From Acidobacteriota bacterium (GTDB lineage Bacteria; Acidobacteriota; Terriglobia; Terriglobales; Acidobacteriaceae), in assembly GCA_003225175.1 (NCBI GenBank), contig QIBA01000044.1:1-64000 (forward strand): a stretch of 64,000 nucleotides of DNA, written 5' to 3'. Shown in pieces: positions 52,359 through 59,801 of this stretch. Below the pieces are notes generated by a model, which was not told the origin of the DNA, did no database searches, and saw only the letters and a list, made by a program, of their open reading frames with translations. Both the position numbers and the translations under genes were made by a program. The stretch's first letter is position 1. The number at the start of each line of letters is the position of its first letter.

Positions 52359-54584
52359 ATGCCAAAGTTTTCTCTCGCCCATTGGGCGATCTGTATCTGT
52401 GTCTTGAGCGCTTCGCTTGCGGCTCAAGTCTCGAACCAACTCTCGGGACAAGTTGTTGATCCCGATCACGCCACCATTCCGCGAGCCACGGTCCGATTGC
52501 TCTCAGCCGACGGCTCAGAGATCGCCCGCGTTCTCACCGACCAGCAGGGGCGTTTCTCTTTTTCGCAGGAATGCCCGGCAAGTTGCGTTGTCGAAGTTCA
52601 ACTCACTGGATTCCAAACACGACAAGTGCACACGCCTCTCGACATGCGCGAAATCCAACTCGCGGTTGCTCCAGTACGAGAACAAATTGTTGTGACAGCC
52701 AATCGCACCGGCACGCCTGAGATCCAGCTTGGCAGCACCAGCACGACCATCACGCATGAGGAGATCCTGCAACGGCAGCCGCCGGCGCTTAGCGATCTCC
52801 TGCAGTCGGTTCCCGGCGCGATCGTAAACCGCAGCGGCGCGTACGGAGCGACAACCTCACTTTTCCTGCGCGGAGGCGAGAGCAACTACACGAAGCTCCT
52901 GCTCGATGGAATACCGCTGAACGAACCGGGCGGGTTCTATAACTTCAACGATTTTTCCGCAAGTGGAGTTGATCACGTTGAAATCGTGCGTGGTCCGCAA
53001 TCTGCGTTGTTCGGCTCCGATGCCATGACTGGCGTTGTGCAAGTCTTCACTGAGCATGGTTCGCCGGAACAACGTCGTCCCGAAGTGGACCTGGACTTCC
53101 AGGCCGGTAAATACAACACGGTGCAAGGCGGTGTCGATGTGAGAGGAGCATTTGAAAGCCTCGACTACTCGGGCTTCTATTCGCGGCTTAACACCGACAA
53201 CCAGGGCGTTAATGATGATTTTCGCAATTCCAGCGGCGGCTTCAATCTTGGTTTCGTTTTGGGAAGCAGGTCGCGATTGCGGTGGATCTCGCGCGGAAAC
53301 TCTTCCCGAGCGGGCACGCCGGGCCAGACTGCATTCGGGCGGCCGGACTCCGACGCCTTCTTTCGTCGTGCGGATGGATATACAGGAGTCAGCTTCTCCG
53401 ACCAGACATCGCATATCCTGGATCAGCGGATCACCTACGCTTTTGAACGCTCGCGGCAAGTCTCGCGGGATATCGTCCTCGATCCGCCGTTTACGCCGTC
53501 GTTCGGCGGCAGCACTGCGCCATTCGAATTCTTCGATTTCCCGACTGACTTCCTGAATGACACGCGGCGGCATCATTTCGGTTACCAGAGCGACGTGACG
53601 CTCGGTGCAGGCGATCGGCATTGGGGAGAGCACATCTTCACATTCGCGTTTGATTGGGAACGCGAATCGGGGTTTCTCTTCGATCGATTGAATGGAGGAG
53701 TTCCAAATCGGGCTCGGCGCGATAACTTCGACGGCACCTTTCAGTATCAGGCTGCTCTGGGGCGGCTGTCTCTCTCGAATGGGCTTCGCGTTGAGGATAA
53801 CGGTAGCTTCGGTCGGACAGTTGTTCCGCGCAGCTCCGCCGCGTTGCTGCTGCGGCAAGGTGGAGGCACGCTGGGCGCAACCAAACTGAAATTCAATTTC
53901 GGATTAGGCATCAAAGAGCCGAGCTTTACCCAATCGTTCAGTCAGGATCCGGCGTTCCTCGGCAATCCTGATCTCCGACCCGAAAGGTCACGAGCCTTCG
54001 AAGCTGGCGTCGAACAGCGCCTTATGGCTGATCGCGCCAAGATCGAGGTGAACTGGTTCGATAACAACTTTCGCGACTTGATCGCCTTCCAGACGCTGAC
54101 CTTCGTTCCCTTCACCGGAACATTTCTGAACATCAATGCGACTCATGCGCGAGGCGTGGAGTTTCTCGCCCAGGCTGTACCTCTCATCCGAGTCCACATC
54201 ACGGCTGAATATACGTACTTGAGTACAAGGGTTGAGAAGAGCTCTACGCCAACAGATCCGATTCTGGGTGTGGGCAAGCCTCTGCTACGTCGCCCAAAGC
54301 ACTCAGCAACGTTCTCAGCCGCGTACGAATGGCGTAAAACGAGGTTAAGTTCCAATCTGGTATATGTTGGCCGGCGTGCCGACAGCGATTTTGAAGCGCT
54401 ATTTCCGCCGCTGACGAGCAACTCTCCTTATACCAACTGGAATGCCGCAGGGTCGTATCAAGTCTCAAAACAACTTTCTTTTGTGGGATCAATCGAAAAC
54501 CTGCTGGATCGAACCTATATGGAGTCTCTGGGCTTTCCGGCTCTGAGAATTGGATATCGCGCTGGGGTGCGGGTGCACTTCTGA
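52359..54584 (+). CDS. btuB: TonB-dependent outer-membrane receptor, BtuB-like
   Basis: 741 residues with signal peptide (AICICVLSASLAAQ). After it comes a carboxypeptidase-regulatory-like beta domain (LSGQVVDPDHATIPRATVRLLSADGSEIARVLTDQQGRFSF, about residues 30-105) frequent in Acidobacteria and Bacteroidetes receptors. The TonB box region EQIVVTANRTGTPEIQLG and plug (LLQSVPGAIVNRSGAYGATTSLFLRGGESNYTKLLLDGIPLNEPGG, VEIVRGPQSALFGSDAMTGVVQVFTEHG) follow, then a 22-strand barrel ending in Phe (YRAGVRVHF). Placement behind a B12 riboswitch makes corrinoid uptake the likely role. Excellent ribosome site. Confidence 0.9.
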   Translation: MPKFSLAHWAICICVLSASLAAQVSNQLSGQVVDPDHATIPRATVRLLSADGSEIARVLTDQQGRFSFSQECPASCVVEVQLTGFQTRQVHTPLDMREIQLAVAPVREQIVVTANRTGTPEIQLGSTSTTITHEEILQRQPPALSDLLQSVPGAIVNRSGAYGATTSLFLRGGESNYTKLLLDGIPLNEPGGFYNFNDFSASGVDHVEIVRGPQSALFGSDAMTGVVQVFTEHGSPEQRRPEVDLDFQAGKYNTVQGGVDVRGAFESLDYSGFYSRLNTDNQGVNDDFRNSSGGFNLGFVLGSRSRLRWISRGNSSRAGTPGQTAFGRPDSDAFFRRADGYTGVSFSDQTSHILDQRITYAFERSRQVSRDIVLDPPFTPSFGGSTAPFEFFDFPTDFLNDTRRHHFGYQSDVTLGAGDRHWGEHIFTFAFDWERESGFLFDRLNGGVPNRARRDNFDGTFQYQAALGRLSLSNGLRVEDNGSFGRTVVPRSSAALLLRQGGGTLGATKLKFNFGLGIKEPSFTQSFSQDPAFLGNPDLRPERSRAFEAGVEQRLMADRAKIEVNWFDNNFRDLIAFQTLTFVPFTGTFLNINATHARGVEFLAQAVPLIRVHITAEYTYLSTRVEKSSTPTDPILGVGKPLLRRPKHSATFSAAYEWRKTRLSSNLVYVGRRADSDFEALFPPLTSNSPYTNWNAAGSYQVSKQLSFVGSIENLLDRTYMESLGFPALRIGYRAGVRVHF

Positions 54585-54600
54585 GATCAAGGGGATTGCA

Positions 54601-54978
54601 ATGGCTTACTGGCTAATCGTAATCGCGGTTCTGTGCCGCTGTGGCGCATATCCACAACTTCTCGCCGGTATACGGAGCTCTTCTCTTGGAGACGCTCACT
54701 TGCGCAAGGGTGATCTGATCTGGTTTCCAGTGATACTCCTGGGAATAAGTGGCATGGTCCTCACAAACGTGATCTACCACCGGAACATCGGCTGGCTGGA
54801 AATCGCGCAGATGATCGCCTTCGCTTCGATTGCGCTCATTGGCCAAGTGCGTCGCGATAGAAGAAGTTGGGGGCTGCTGCTGGGAGCATGTATGGCATCG
54901 TCGCTTTCGTTTTTCCTGATCATTAACTTCGGGTATGGCTTGGGTGGAATGTCTATCCGCGCACCCGGCAAAGTCTAG
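54601..54978 (+). CDS. small four-helix membrane protein in the B12-controlled operon
   Basis: 126 residues from ATG 54601, preceded by AAGGGGATTGCA, 16 bases after btuB. Four membrane helices: AYWLIVIAVLCRCGAYP, IWFPVILLGISGMVLTNVIY, IAQMIAFASIALIGQV, and WGLLLGACMASSLSFFLIINFGYGLG. No family recognised. As the second gene under the cobalamin riboswitch it may have a role in corrinoid transport or receptor function, which is inference from position only. Confidence 0.7.
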   Translation: MAYWLIVIAVLCRCGAYPQLLAGIRSSSLGDAHLRKGDLIWFPVILLGISGMVLTNVIYHRNIGWLEIAQMIAFASIALIGQVRRDRRSWGLLLGACMASSLSFFLIINFGYGLGGMSIRAPGKV

Positions 54979-55163
54979 TGGAATGCTATGTAGCTGCCAT
55001 TCCTTAGTACCGCCAGACGCTGATCAGCACATTCGTTTATTCCTGTCTGTTTCTTTGGCTGCCAGGAAATATATGGGATGCGGATATTGCAGAGATCCAG
55101 CTGACACCATTTGCTAGAGATACAGCATAGGCTGCGTCTCGATCTTTTTACGGTAACGTGACC
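54979..55163. other. intergenic, with one palindromic repeat
   Basis: Nothing recognised apart from the repeat at 55115-55142 listed separately. Confidence 0.4.
55115..55142. repeat. palindromic interspersed repeat, copy 3
   Basis: TAGAGATACAGC..GGCTGCGTCTCGA; a degenerate copy of the element at 40492 and 58011 and followed by TCTTTTT, so it may serve as a terminator for the btuB operon. Confidence 0.5.
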
Positions 55164-55400
55164 TCAGGCAGCTGATTTCTTCTTATTAATCTTCTTTTTC
55201 GCGTTCAGTGCGTCGGCCAATTTCACCCACCGGTTGACGAGTGCCTCGTCGTTCTCTCTCTCTGAATTTTGCCTTGGAGGCCTGAGGACGCTCGGGAACG
55301 AGAGTAACGATGGAAGAACTCGATCTCGCTGTACAGGAGAGGGGAAGGGACGCCAAATGACAACCTTGTTCTTCACGCGGGTCACGGGTTCGAGACTCAT
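55164..55400 (-). CDS. possible small basic protein
   Basis: 78 residues if real. The C-terminal half looks like protein (SERENDEALVNRWVKLADALNAKKKINKKKSAA), with a strongly basic end; the first half is proline-rich and less convincing. No ribosome site before the ATG. Listed as doubtful. Confidence 0.3.
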   Translation of the reverse strand: MSLEPVTRVKNKVVIWRPFPSPVQRDRVLPSLLSFPSVLRPPRQNSERENDEALVNRWVKLADALNAKKKINKKKSAA

Positions 55401-55515
55401 GGATGCTGCGACACTTCGCGAAGTTGGTCGCTATAAGAAAATTGCTGAGTTTCGCGAACCGTTATTGCACAAGCGCTCGCATTACCAAGGCCAAAAAAGT
55501 TCACAGACGAGAACT

Positions 55516-55866
55516 TCAAGCTGAAGGACGCTGTGGTACCAAACGTTCAATAGTCGCGATCAGATCCTCGTTCGATTGCCCGGCAGGAATGTGAGCATCG
55601 GCGGCGGGTAGCTCTGGTCCTGCCGCATGCTGTTCGACGATCTTTGCACCGCCACAGTGATTGCTGAGCAATTCGCGGACGCGCAATTTTTCTTTCCCCG
55701 GCAGGGCTTGCCCAATGAGTATGACGTCAAACTGGATGCCCGAGCAGGCCGCAAGTACCTGCCGAACGTCTTTAGCAATGCTGACTGTGTGCCCTGCCTT
55801 CTCCAGGACGGATTGCTTGCCTTGCATCGATATCTCGTCAGTGCCGATGCACAAAATGTCTGCCAT
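55516..55866 (-). CDS. degenerate receiver-like protein
   Basis: About 116 residues from ATG 55866 (an upstream in-frame start at 55998 adds 44 unlikely residues). Fold reads as CheY-like: ADILCIGTDEISMQGKQSVLEKAGHTVSIAKDVRQVLAACSGIQFDVILIGQALPGKEKLRVRELL. The phospho-acceptor Asp is replaced (VILIGQALPG where VILDxxxPG is expected), and the switch Lys is not evident, so it should not be phosphorylated. GAGGAG lies 14 bases before the ATG. Confidence 0.65.
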   Translation of the reverse strand: MADILCIGTDEISMQGKQSVLEKAGHTVSIAKDVRQVLAACSGIQFDVILIGQALPGKEKLRVRELLSNHCGGAKIVEQHAAGPELPAADAHIPAGQSNEDLIATIERLVPQRPSA

Positions 55867-55998
55867 AACCTGACTTGTAACTCCTCTGTCTGATTTAAGC
55901 CTCGGTAATAGAGTTAGTTCCGCTTGCTTTAGCCCTTTCGTCCCAGGCGGGATCTGGGAGAGCACACGTGGGGGTTGTTGCTGAGATGCTGGATCCAT

Positions 55999-56607
55999 GA
56001 GCTCTGGTTGTCACGGACTATGTCGATCCCTGTGGAAAACTCGACCGACTTGTAACTTCTTGTGGGGAAGATCAGCCGGCGCGCTTTGACTCACCGATTA
56101 CGGGGAGCTGGTAGAGAGAAACGTGGAATTGAGTCCCAGTGCCGGCAGCGCTCAATCGCCGGCGCATTCGAAAGAAAACGGCAGACTCGCAGGCTTCGCA
56201 GCGGGGAAACTGCTGGCCCTGTATGAGCGTGACTTCACGAGGAAGACGGTGCTCAGAGTGCTGAACAGCGTAGATTCCGCTCTTTGGCACCATGGTGCCG
56301 GTCTTCCAAGTTCCTGTATGGATTGGAATTACGTTTCGTGCCATCACGCAACTCGGGCGCCGTTTCGAGGAGCCTTAATCTGCCGAAGCACACACCTCCG
56401 GCTTGTAAGACGAGTGCGCAGTTTGTGAGATGTCATCGACAGTGACAGAGTTGCCAGGGGTTCTAAGAGCGCGTTTTTTCCGGGAGAGAGGAATAATTTG
56501 CTGCATTCTGCAGCTCACAGGCACATATGCCGTGAAAACAAAAGAGTTGCCTTGGTATGGCGGTTGCACGCTGCATAAGCGTTCCGCAACGCGATATAGG
56601 AGGATTC
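55999..56607. other. poorly populated stretch around a small zinc-ribbon gene
   Basis: Apart from the reverse-strand gene at 56072-56344, nothing is recognised. TGTGGAAAA at 56030 resembles a DnaA box but is single. Confidence 0.3.
56072..56344 (-). CDS. small zinc-ribbon-like protein
   Basis: 90 residues. GTMVPKSGIYAVQHSEHRLPREVTLIQGQQFPRCEACESAVFFRM follows a pattern familiar from small proteins of Acidobacteria and relatives (PxSGIYxVxHxxHR..EVxLxxGxxFPxCxxC), with a CxxC and conserved histidines suitable for zinc. Function unknown. A GTG just upstream (56347) is an equal start. The C-terminal 35 residues are less conserved in look. Confidence 0.6.
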   Translation of the reverse strand: MARNVIPIHTGTWKTGTMVPKSGIYAVQHSEHRLPREVTLIQGQQFPRCEACESAVFFRMRRRLSAAGTGTQFHVSLYQLPVIGESKRAG

Positions 56608-56799
56608 ATGAGAAAAAGGCGCATAACCGTTTTGTACCGGGAAAATTGTGGCGGCATCCTGCGCAATCTTGCATGCGGAGTGCGACGAGGCATCTGCACG
56701 CTGGCTGAGTTGGACTTATACGACGATTTGCGAGAACGCATCTTTAGAGACGACCGACCTGTCGTAGAGCAGGCGCACACGGAGATTTCCGCAGCATGA
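56608..56799 (+). CDS. small protein of unknown function (63 aa)
   Basis: ATG 56608 has a perfect AGGAGG five bases upstream (TATAGGAGGATTC), and a terminator follows the stop. The product begins MRKRRITVLYRENCGGILRN and continues LACGVRRGICTLAELDLYDDLRERIFRDDRPVVEQAHTEIS, with three cysteines and an acidic end. No family recognised. The ribosome site and terminator together make expression likely. Confidence 0.6.
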   Translation: MRKRRITVLYRENCGGILRNLACGVRRGICTLAELDLYDDLRERIFRDDRPVVEQAHTEISAA

Positions 56800-56838
56800 A
56801 CTCATTGCACAGTAGATCGCCAACCCGTTTGCGTCGCG

Positions 56839-56880
56839 AACCCGTCCGGACCGAATGTCTGGCGGGTTTCGTTCTTTTTG
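56839..56880 (+). terminator. intrinsic terminator after the 63-aa gene
   Basis: AACCCGTC (56839-56846) pairs with GGCGGGTT (56861-56868), extended by a few inner pairs, followed by TCGTTCTTTTTG. It lies about 40 bases after the stop codon. Confidence 0.7.
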
Positions 56881-56974
56881 TTGATTTCCATACCAACTTC
56901 GTCGTACTAACTGAGACAGGGGCTCAGCAAATTGTTCCGAAATGGGAAATTCCGGAACAGAGAATATGAGATAC

Positions 56975-57090
56975 GATGAGATCCCTCATCGAGATCAGAT
57001 GACCGCATGGGATATCTCGCGCAAAACGATGTGATGTCTCAATGAAATCGGATGAGATCTCAGGGCGCAAGTCCTTTACATCATGAGATC
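56975..57090. repeat. cluster of GATGAGATC / CTCATC words
   Basis: GATGAGatccCTCATC at 56975-56990 is a perfect inverted repeat; GATGAGATCTCA recurs at 57051-57062 and CATGAGATC at 57082-57090, with partial copies (gatgtgatgtctca, gagatcagatga) between. About 115 bases contain five or more related words. It could be a multi-site operator or a decayed repeat. Confidence 0.5.
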
Positions 57091-57133
57091 GGCAAAATTC
57101 GAGGCTGGAAGCGACGGACGAGCTTGGCGAAAA

Positions 57134-57391
57134 CTAACCCTGCCGACAGAGACCGCAATCCGGATCAGATTTCAAGCCGGAATATACCTCGCAAATGTGG
57201 TTTTTAAAGGCAGATTTCGCCTGAAGCTGGTAGCAGAAAGGCACGGCCCAGGAAACGTGGCAGTCCGGAAACAGCATGGCCCACGAACATGCCGTGCAAC
57301 GATAGCCGTGTACGAATCCAAGCGGACACAACACTCGACCCAACGCAGGAACTGGAGGCGCGAAGACCGGATGCGTACCGTGCACAGCCAT
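57134..57391 (-). CDS. possible small Cys-rich zinc-finger-like protein
   Basis: About 85 residues from an ATG at 57391 (frame open to 57457). GFVHGYRCTACSWAMLFPDCHVSWAVPFCYQLQAKSAFKNHICEVYSG has the CxxC, spaced Cys and final HxC arrangement of small zinc-finger proteins. No ribosome site is visible and the N-terminal part is doubtful, so confidence is low. Confidence 0.4.
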   Translation of the reverse strand: MAVHGTHPVFAPPVPALGRVLCPLGFVHGYRCTACSWAMLFPDCHVSWAVPFCYQLQAKSAFKNHICEVYSGLKSDPDCGLCRQG

Positions 57392-57631
57392 TCTTGCTAA
57401 TTCTAAATCCAGAATCGGCAATAAACAGAGAGCGGTGTGATTCTCCTGCCGCGCCAAATTGAGATTATTGTGGAAGTGACACGGCTGCCGAACAGGAGTA
57501 CAGTTAGAGCGTCCAAGCTCTTACGCCGCTGCCGCCGACAGAAACACCTGCTTCGAGTGCCGCTCCCGCCTGGGTTTGGTTTGTAATAGGGCTCCATTGC
57601 TAGTCACATTCCCGAAAGGACGTACGCGCGC

Positions 57632-57982
57632 TTGAATATCTACGTGGGAAACCTTCCCTTTAGTACCAGTGAAGACGACTTAAGACAGGCTTTTGGCAAG
57701 TACGGAACGGTTGGCGAAGTGAACCTGATTCGCGATCAATTCAGTGGACGTTTGCGTGGGTTCGGCTTTGTCGAAATGGCCGATGCTACCCAAGCCAATG
57801 CCGCAATCGCAGCACTGAACGGCGCCGATCTTGGCGGACGCGCAATCACAGTGAACGAGGCTCGTCCGCGGACCGAGCGCGGCGATGCCGGAGGACGCGG
57901 AGGGCGGCCGGGCAGCGGTGGTGGTCGAGGAGGCAATCGCGGTGGAGATCGCGATCGCGGCGGCCGCGGTCCGCGCTGGTAA
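57632..57982 (+). CDS. RNA-binding protein with one RRM and Gly/Arg-rich tail
   Basis: 116 residues starting at TTG 57632 (no ATG is available before the RNP motif), with GAAAGGA about 11 bases upstream. One RNA-recognition motif: RNP2 NIYVGNLPF and RNP1 LRGFGFVEM, with SEDDLRQAFGKYGTVGEVNLIRD between. The tail is Gly/Arg-rich (GGRGGRPGSGGGRGGNRGGDRDRGG). Typical bacterial cold-inducible RRM protein; binds single-stranded RNA. Confidence 0.92.
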   Translation: MNIYVGNLPFSTSEDDLRQAFGKYGTVGEVNLIRDQFSGRLRGFGFVEMADATQANAAIAALNGADLGGRAITVNEARPRTERGDAGGRGGRPGSGGGRGGNRGGDRDRGGRGPRW

Positions 57983-58010
57983 GTTCACGGGCAGTGTTCG
58001 TTAGCATTGC

Positions 58011-58036
58011 TAGAGACGCAGCATCCTGCGTCTCTG
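58011..58036. repeat. palindromic interspersed repeat, copy 4
   Basis: TAGAGACGCAGCATCCTGCGTCTCT: palindromic arms AGAGACGCAG/CTGCGTCTCT. It lies between the convergent RRM and MFS genes, where it may terminate transcription from both sides. Same core as 40492. Confidence 0.6.
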
Positions 58037-58045
58037 GCAGCTTAC

Positions 58046-59635
58046 TCAATGCATCATCGCGGCTCCAGCCTTCTTGCGTGGCGGCCTCATCAGCAGAACG
58101 AAGGGAAGCATCGCCAAAAACATTACGGCGAGCAGCCAGAAGACGTCATTGAACGACATGAGCGCCGCTTGCTGGCGGATGATGTTCTCGACCATGCCAT
58201 TCGCCATCCGCTGAGCGGTTGCGGGATCAGCACCTGCCTGCGTTACCATCATGCTCTTCATTCCATTCACCAGACCCTGTGCTTGCAGGTTCGTCGGCGT
58301 TACATTCGCTGTGAGGGTGTTCACGTGTATCTGCGTATGGCGAATCTGTATTGTCTGAACCATTGAGATTCCAATGCTGGCGCCGATGTTCCGCATGAGA
58401 TTGAAGATGCTGGTCGCGTTCCCCATGCGCTCAATGGGGATTGGATCGTTGGTGATCGTAGTGAGCGGAATGAAGATGAGTCCCATTCCGACTCCCTGCC
58501 AGATCAGCGCCGCGAAGAAATTCCAATAACCAACATCCAGCGTGAGATGTGAGAGCCTCCACATCGCAAATGCCCCGAGCAGCATTCCGCAAACGAGAAG
58601 ATAATGCGCCTTTACTTTGGACAGAAGCGCGCCGACCGCGGGCATGGCGACGAATGATCCCAGCCCGCGCGGCAACATGGCAATGCCGGCTTGCAGCGCG
58701 GGATATCCGAGCAGCGTTTGCAACAGCAGGGGAATCAAAACCGTGCTACCGTAGAGCACAAATCCCAGAACGGTCATCAGGAACACGCCCGTGGCATAGG
58801 TGCGAATCTTGAACACCGACAAATCCACTATGGGATGGTCGGTCGTGAGTTCGCGGATGATGAACGCGCCAAGCCCAATAACCGCGAATACACACAAGGT
58901 GCGGATCAAGTTGGAGCTGAACCAGTCGTCCTCCTGGCCCTTGTCAAGCATGATCTGCAGGCATGCGATGCCAATCGCCAAATATCCCATACCCCAGAAG
59001 TCGATCTTCGCCGTTGAGCGCTTGATGTAGTGGGGATCAAAAACAAAGATGCTGGTCAGAAAAACCGCAAGGATACCGATCGGAACATTGATATAGAAAA
59101 CCCAGCGCCAACTGTAACTGTCGGTAAGCCATCCTCCCAAAACGGGACCGAGCATCGGCGCGACCACGATGCCAAGTCCCCAGAAGCCCATTGCCTTGCC
59201 TCGATCTTGTGGGGGAAAGACCTCCATGAGAATGGCCTGCGAGAGCGGCTGCAGTCCGCCACCACAAGCGCCTTGAATGCAGCGAAAGAGGATGAGCAGG
59301 GGAAGCGTTGGCGCGAGTCCGCATAAGAAGGAGGAAGCAGTGAATCCAATGACCGAGAACAACAGCAGCCGCTTCCGTCCGAAGAAGTTAGCCAGCCACC
59401 CCGTCATCGGAAGGATGATGGCGTTGGCAACCAGGTAAGAAGTCAGCGCCCACGTGGCCTCATCAGTAGTTGCGGAAAGGCTGCCGGCGATGTGCGGAAG
59501 TGAGACATTGACGACTGTGGTGTCCAGCACCTCCATAAAGGTGCTGGTCATTACGGCGATCGCGACTAACCATGGATTTACCTCATTCCAAGCTCGTGTC
59601 GCTCCGCCCTCTAAAGACTGACTTGCTGTGGCCAT
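58046..59635 (-). CDS. DHA2 family MFS multidrug transporter, EmrB-like
   Basis: About 529 residues from ATG 59635 (an in-frame ATG at 59758 adds an unlikely 41 residues). 14 membrane helices. Signatures: MTSTFMEVLDTTVVNVSLPHIAGSLSATTDEATWALTSYLVANAIILPMTGWLANFFGRKRLLLFSV (TM1-TM3, motif D1 LDxTVVNVALP), IQGACGGGLQPLSQAILMEVFPPQDRGKAMGFWGLG (motif C region), and WRWVFYINVPIG. Exports drugs or toxic compounds by proton antiport; usually works with an EmrA adaptor, which is not adjacent. Confidence 0.93.
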   Translation of the reverse strand: MATASQSLEGGATRAWNEVNPWLVAIAVMTSTFMEVLDTTVVNVSLPHIAGSLSATTDEATWALTSYLVANAIILPMTGWLANFFGRKRLLLFSVIGFTASSFLCGLAPTLPLLILFRCIQGACGGGLQPLSQAILMEVFPPQDRGKAMGFWGLGIVVAPMLGPVLGGWLTDSYSWRWVFYINVPIGILAVFLTSIFVFDPHYIKRSTAKIDFWGMGYLAIGIACLQIMLDKGQEDDWFSSNLIRTLCVFAVIGLGAFIIRELTTDHPIVDLSVFKIRTYATGVFLMTVLGFVLYGSTVLIPLLLQTLLGYPALQAGIAMLPRGLGSFVAMPAVGALLSKVKAHYLLVCGMLLGAFAMWRLSHLTLDVGYWNFFAALIWQGVGMGLIFIPLTTITNDPIPIERMGNATSIFNLMRNIGASIGISMVQTIQIRHTQIHVNTLTANVTPTNLQAQGLVNGMKSMMVTQAGADPATAQRMANGMVENIIRQQAALMSFNDVFWLLAVMFLAMLPFVLLMRPPRKKAGAAMMH

Positions 59636-59801
59636 CTCGGACGAACTAATGAGATGCCTGCGGCAAACAAATTGATTCCGGCAACCCTGCAGACCGTGCA
59701 AGTTATTCTGGGTTGGCGCCTTAGCGTCGATTCGTTGATCGTTGCTTTTCACAGTCACTTAATGGATAATCCATCCCGCTCTCCTCCGGCTCGGCTCCGC
59801 A

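Larger units (their letters stand above)
56881..57631. other. long gap before the RRM gene
   Basis: About 750 bases with a cluster of GATGAGATC words (listed separately) and one doubtful reverse-strand zinc-finger-like ORF. The last 170 bases must contain the promoter and 5' leader of the RRM gene. Confidence 0.35.

Noticed and set aside
52263-52469. Reverse-strand ORF ending in an acidic stretch (MLEEELSEKELEDEF) between the riboswitch and btuB
   Set aside because: It overlaps the btuB start and ribosome site on the opposite strand, has no ribosome site of its own, and the acidic end simply mirrors pyrimidine-rich anti-Shine-Dalgarno sequence.
56021-56050. TGTGGAAAA resembling a DnaA box
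   Set aside because: Only a single imperfect box, no cluster, no AT-rich unwinding element and no dnaA/dnaN nearby; not an origin.
56430-56708. 92-codon forward ORF overlapping the 63-aa gene
   Set aside because: It lacks a ribosome site and overlaps in another frame the gene that has a perfect AGGAGG and a following terminator.
57083-57400. 105-codon forward ORF in the gap before the RRM gene
   Set aside because: No ribosome site, no recognisable protein character, and it overlaps a slightly better reverse-strand candidate.
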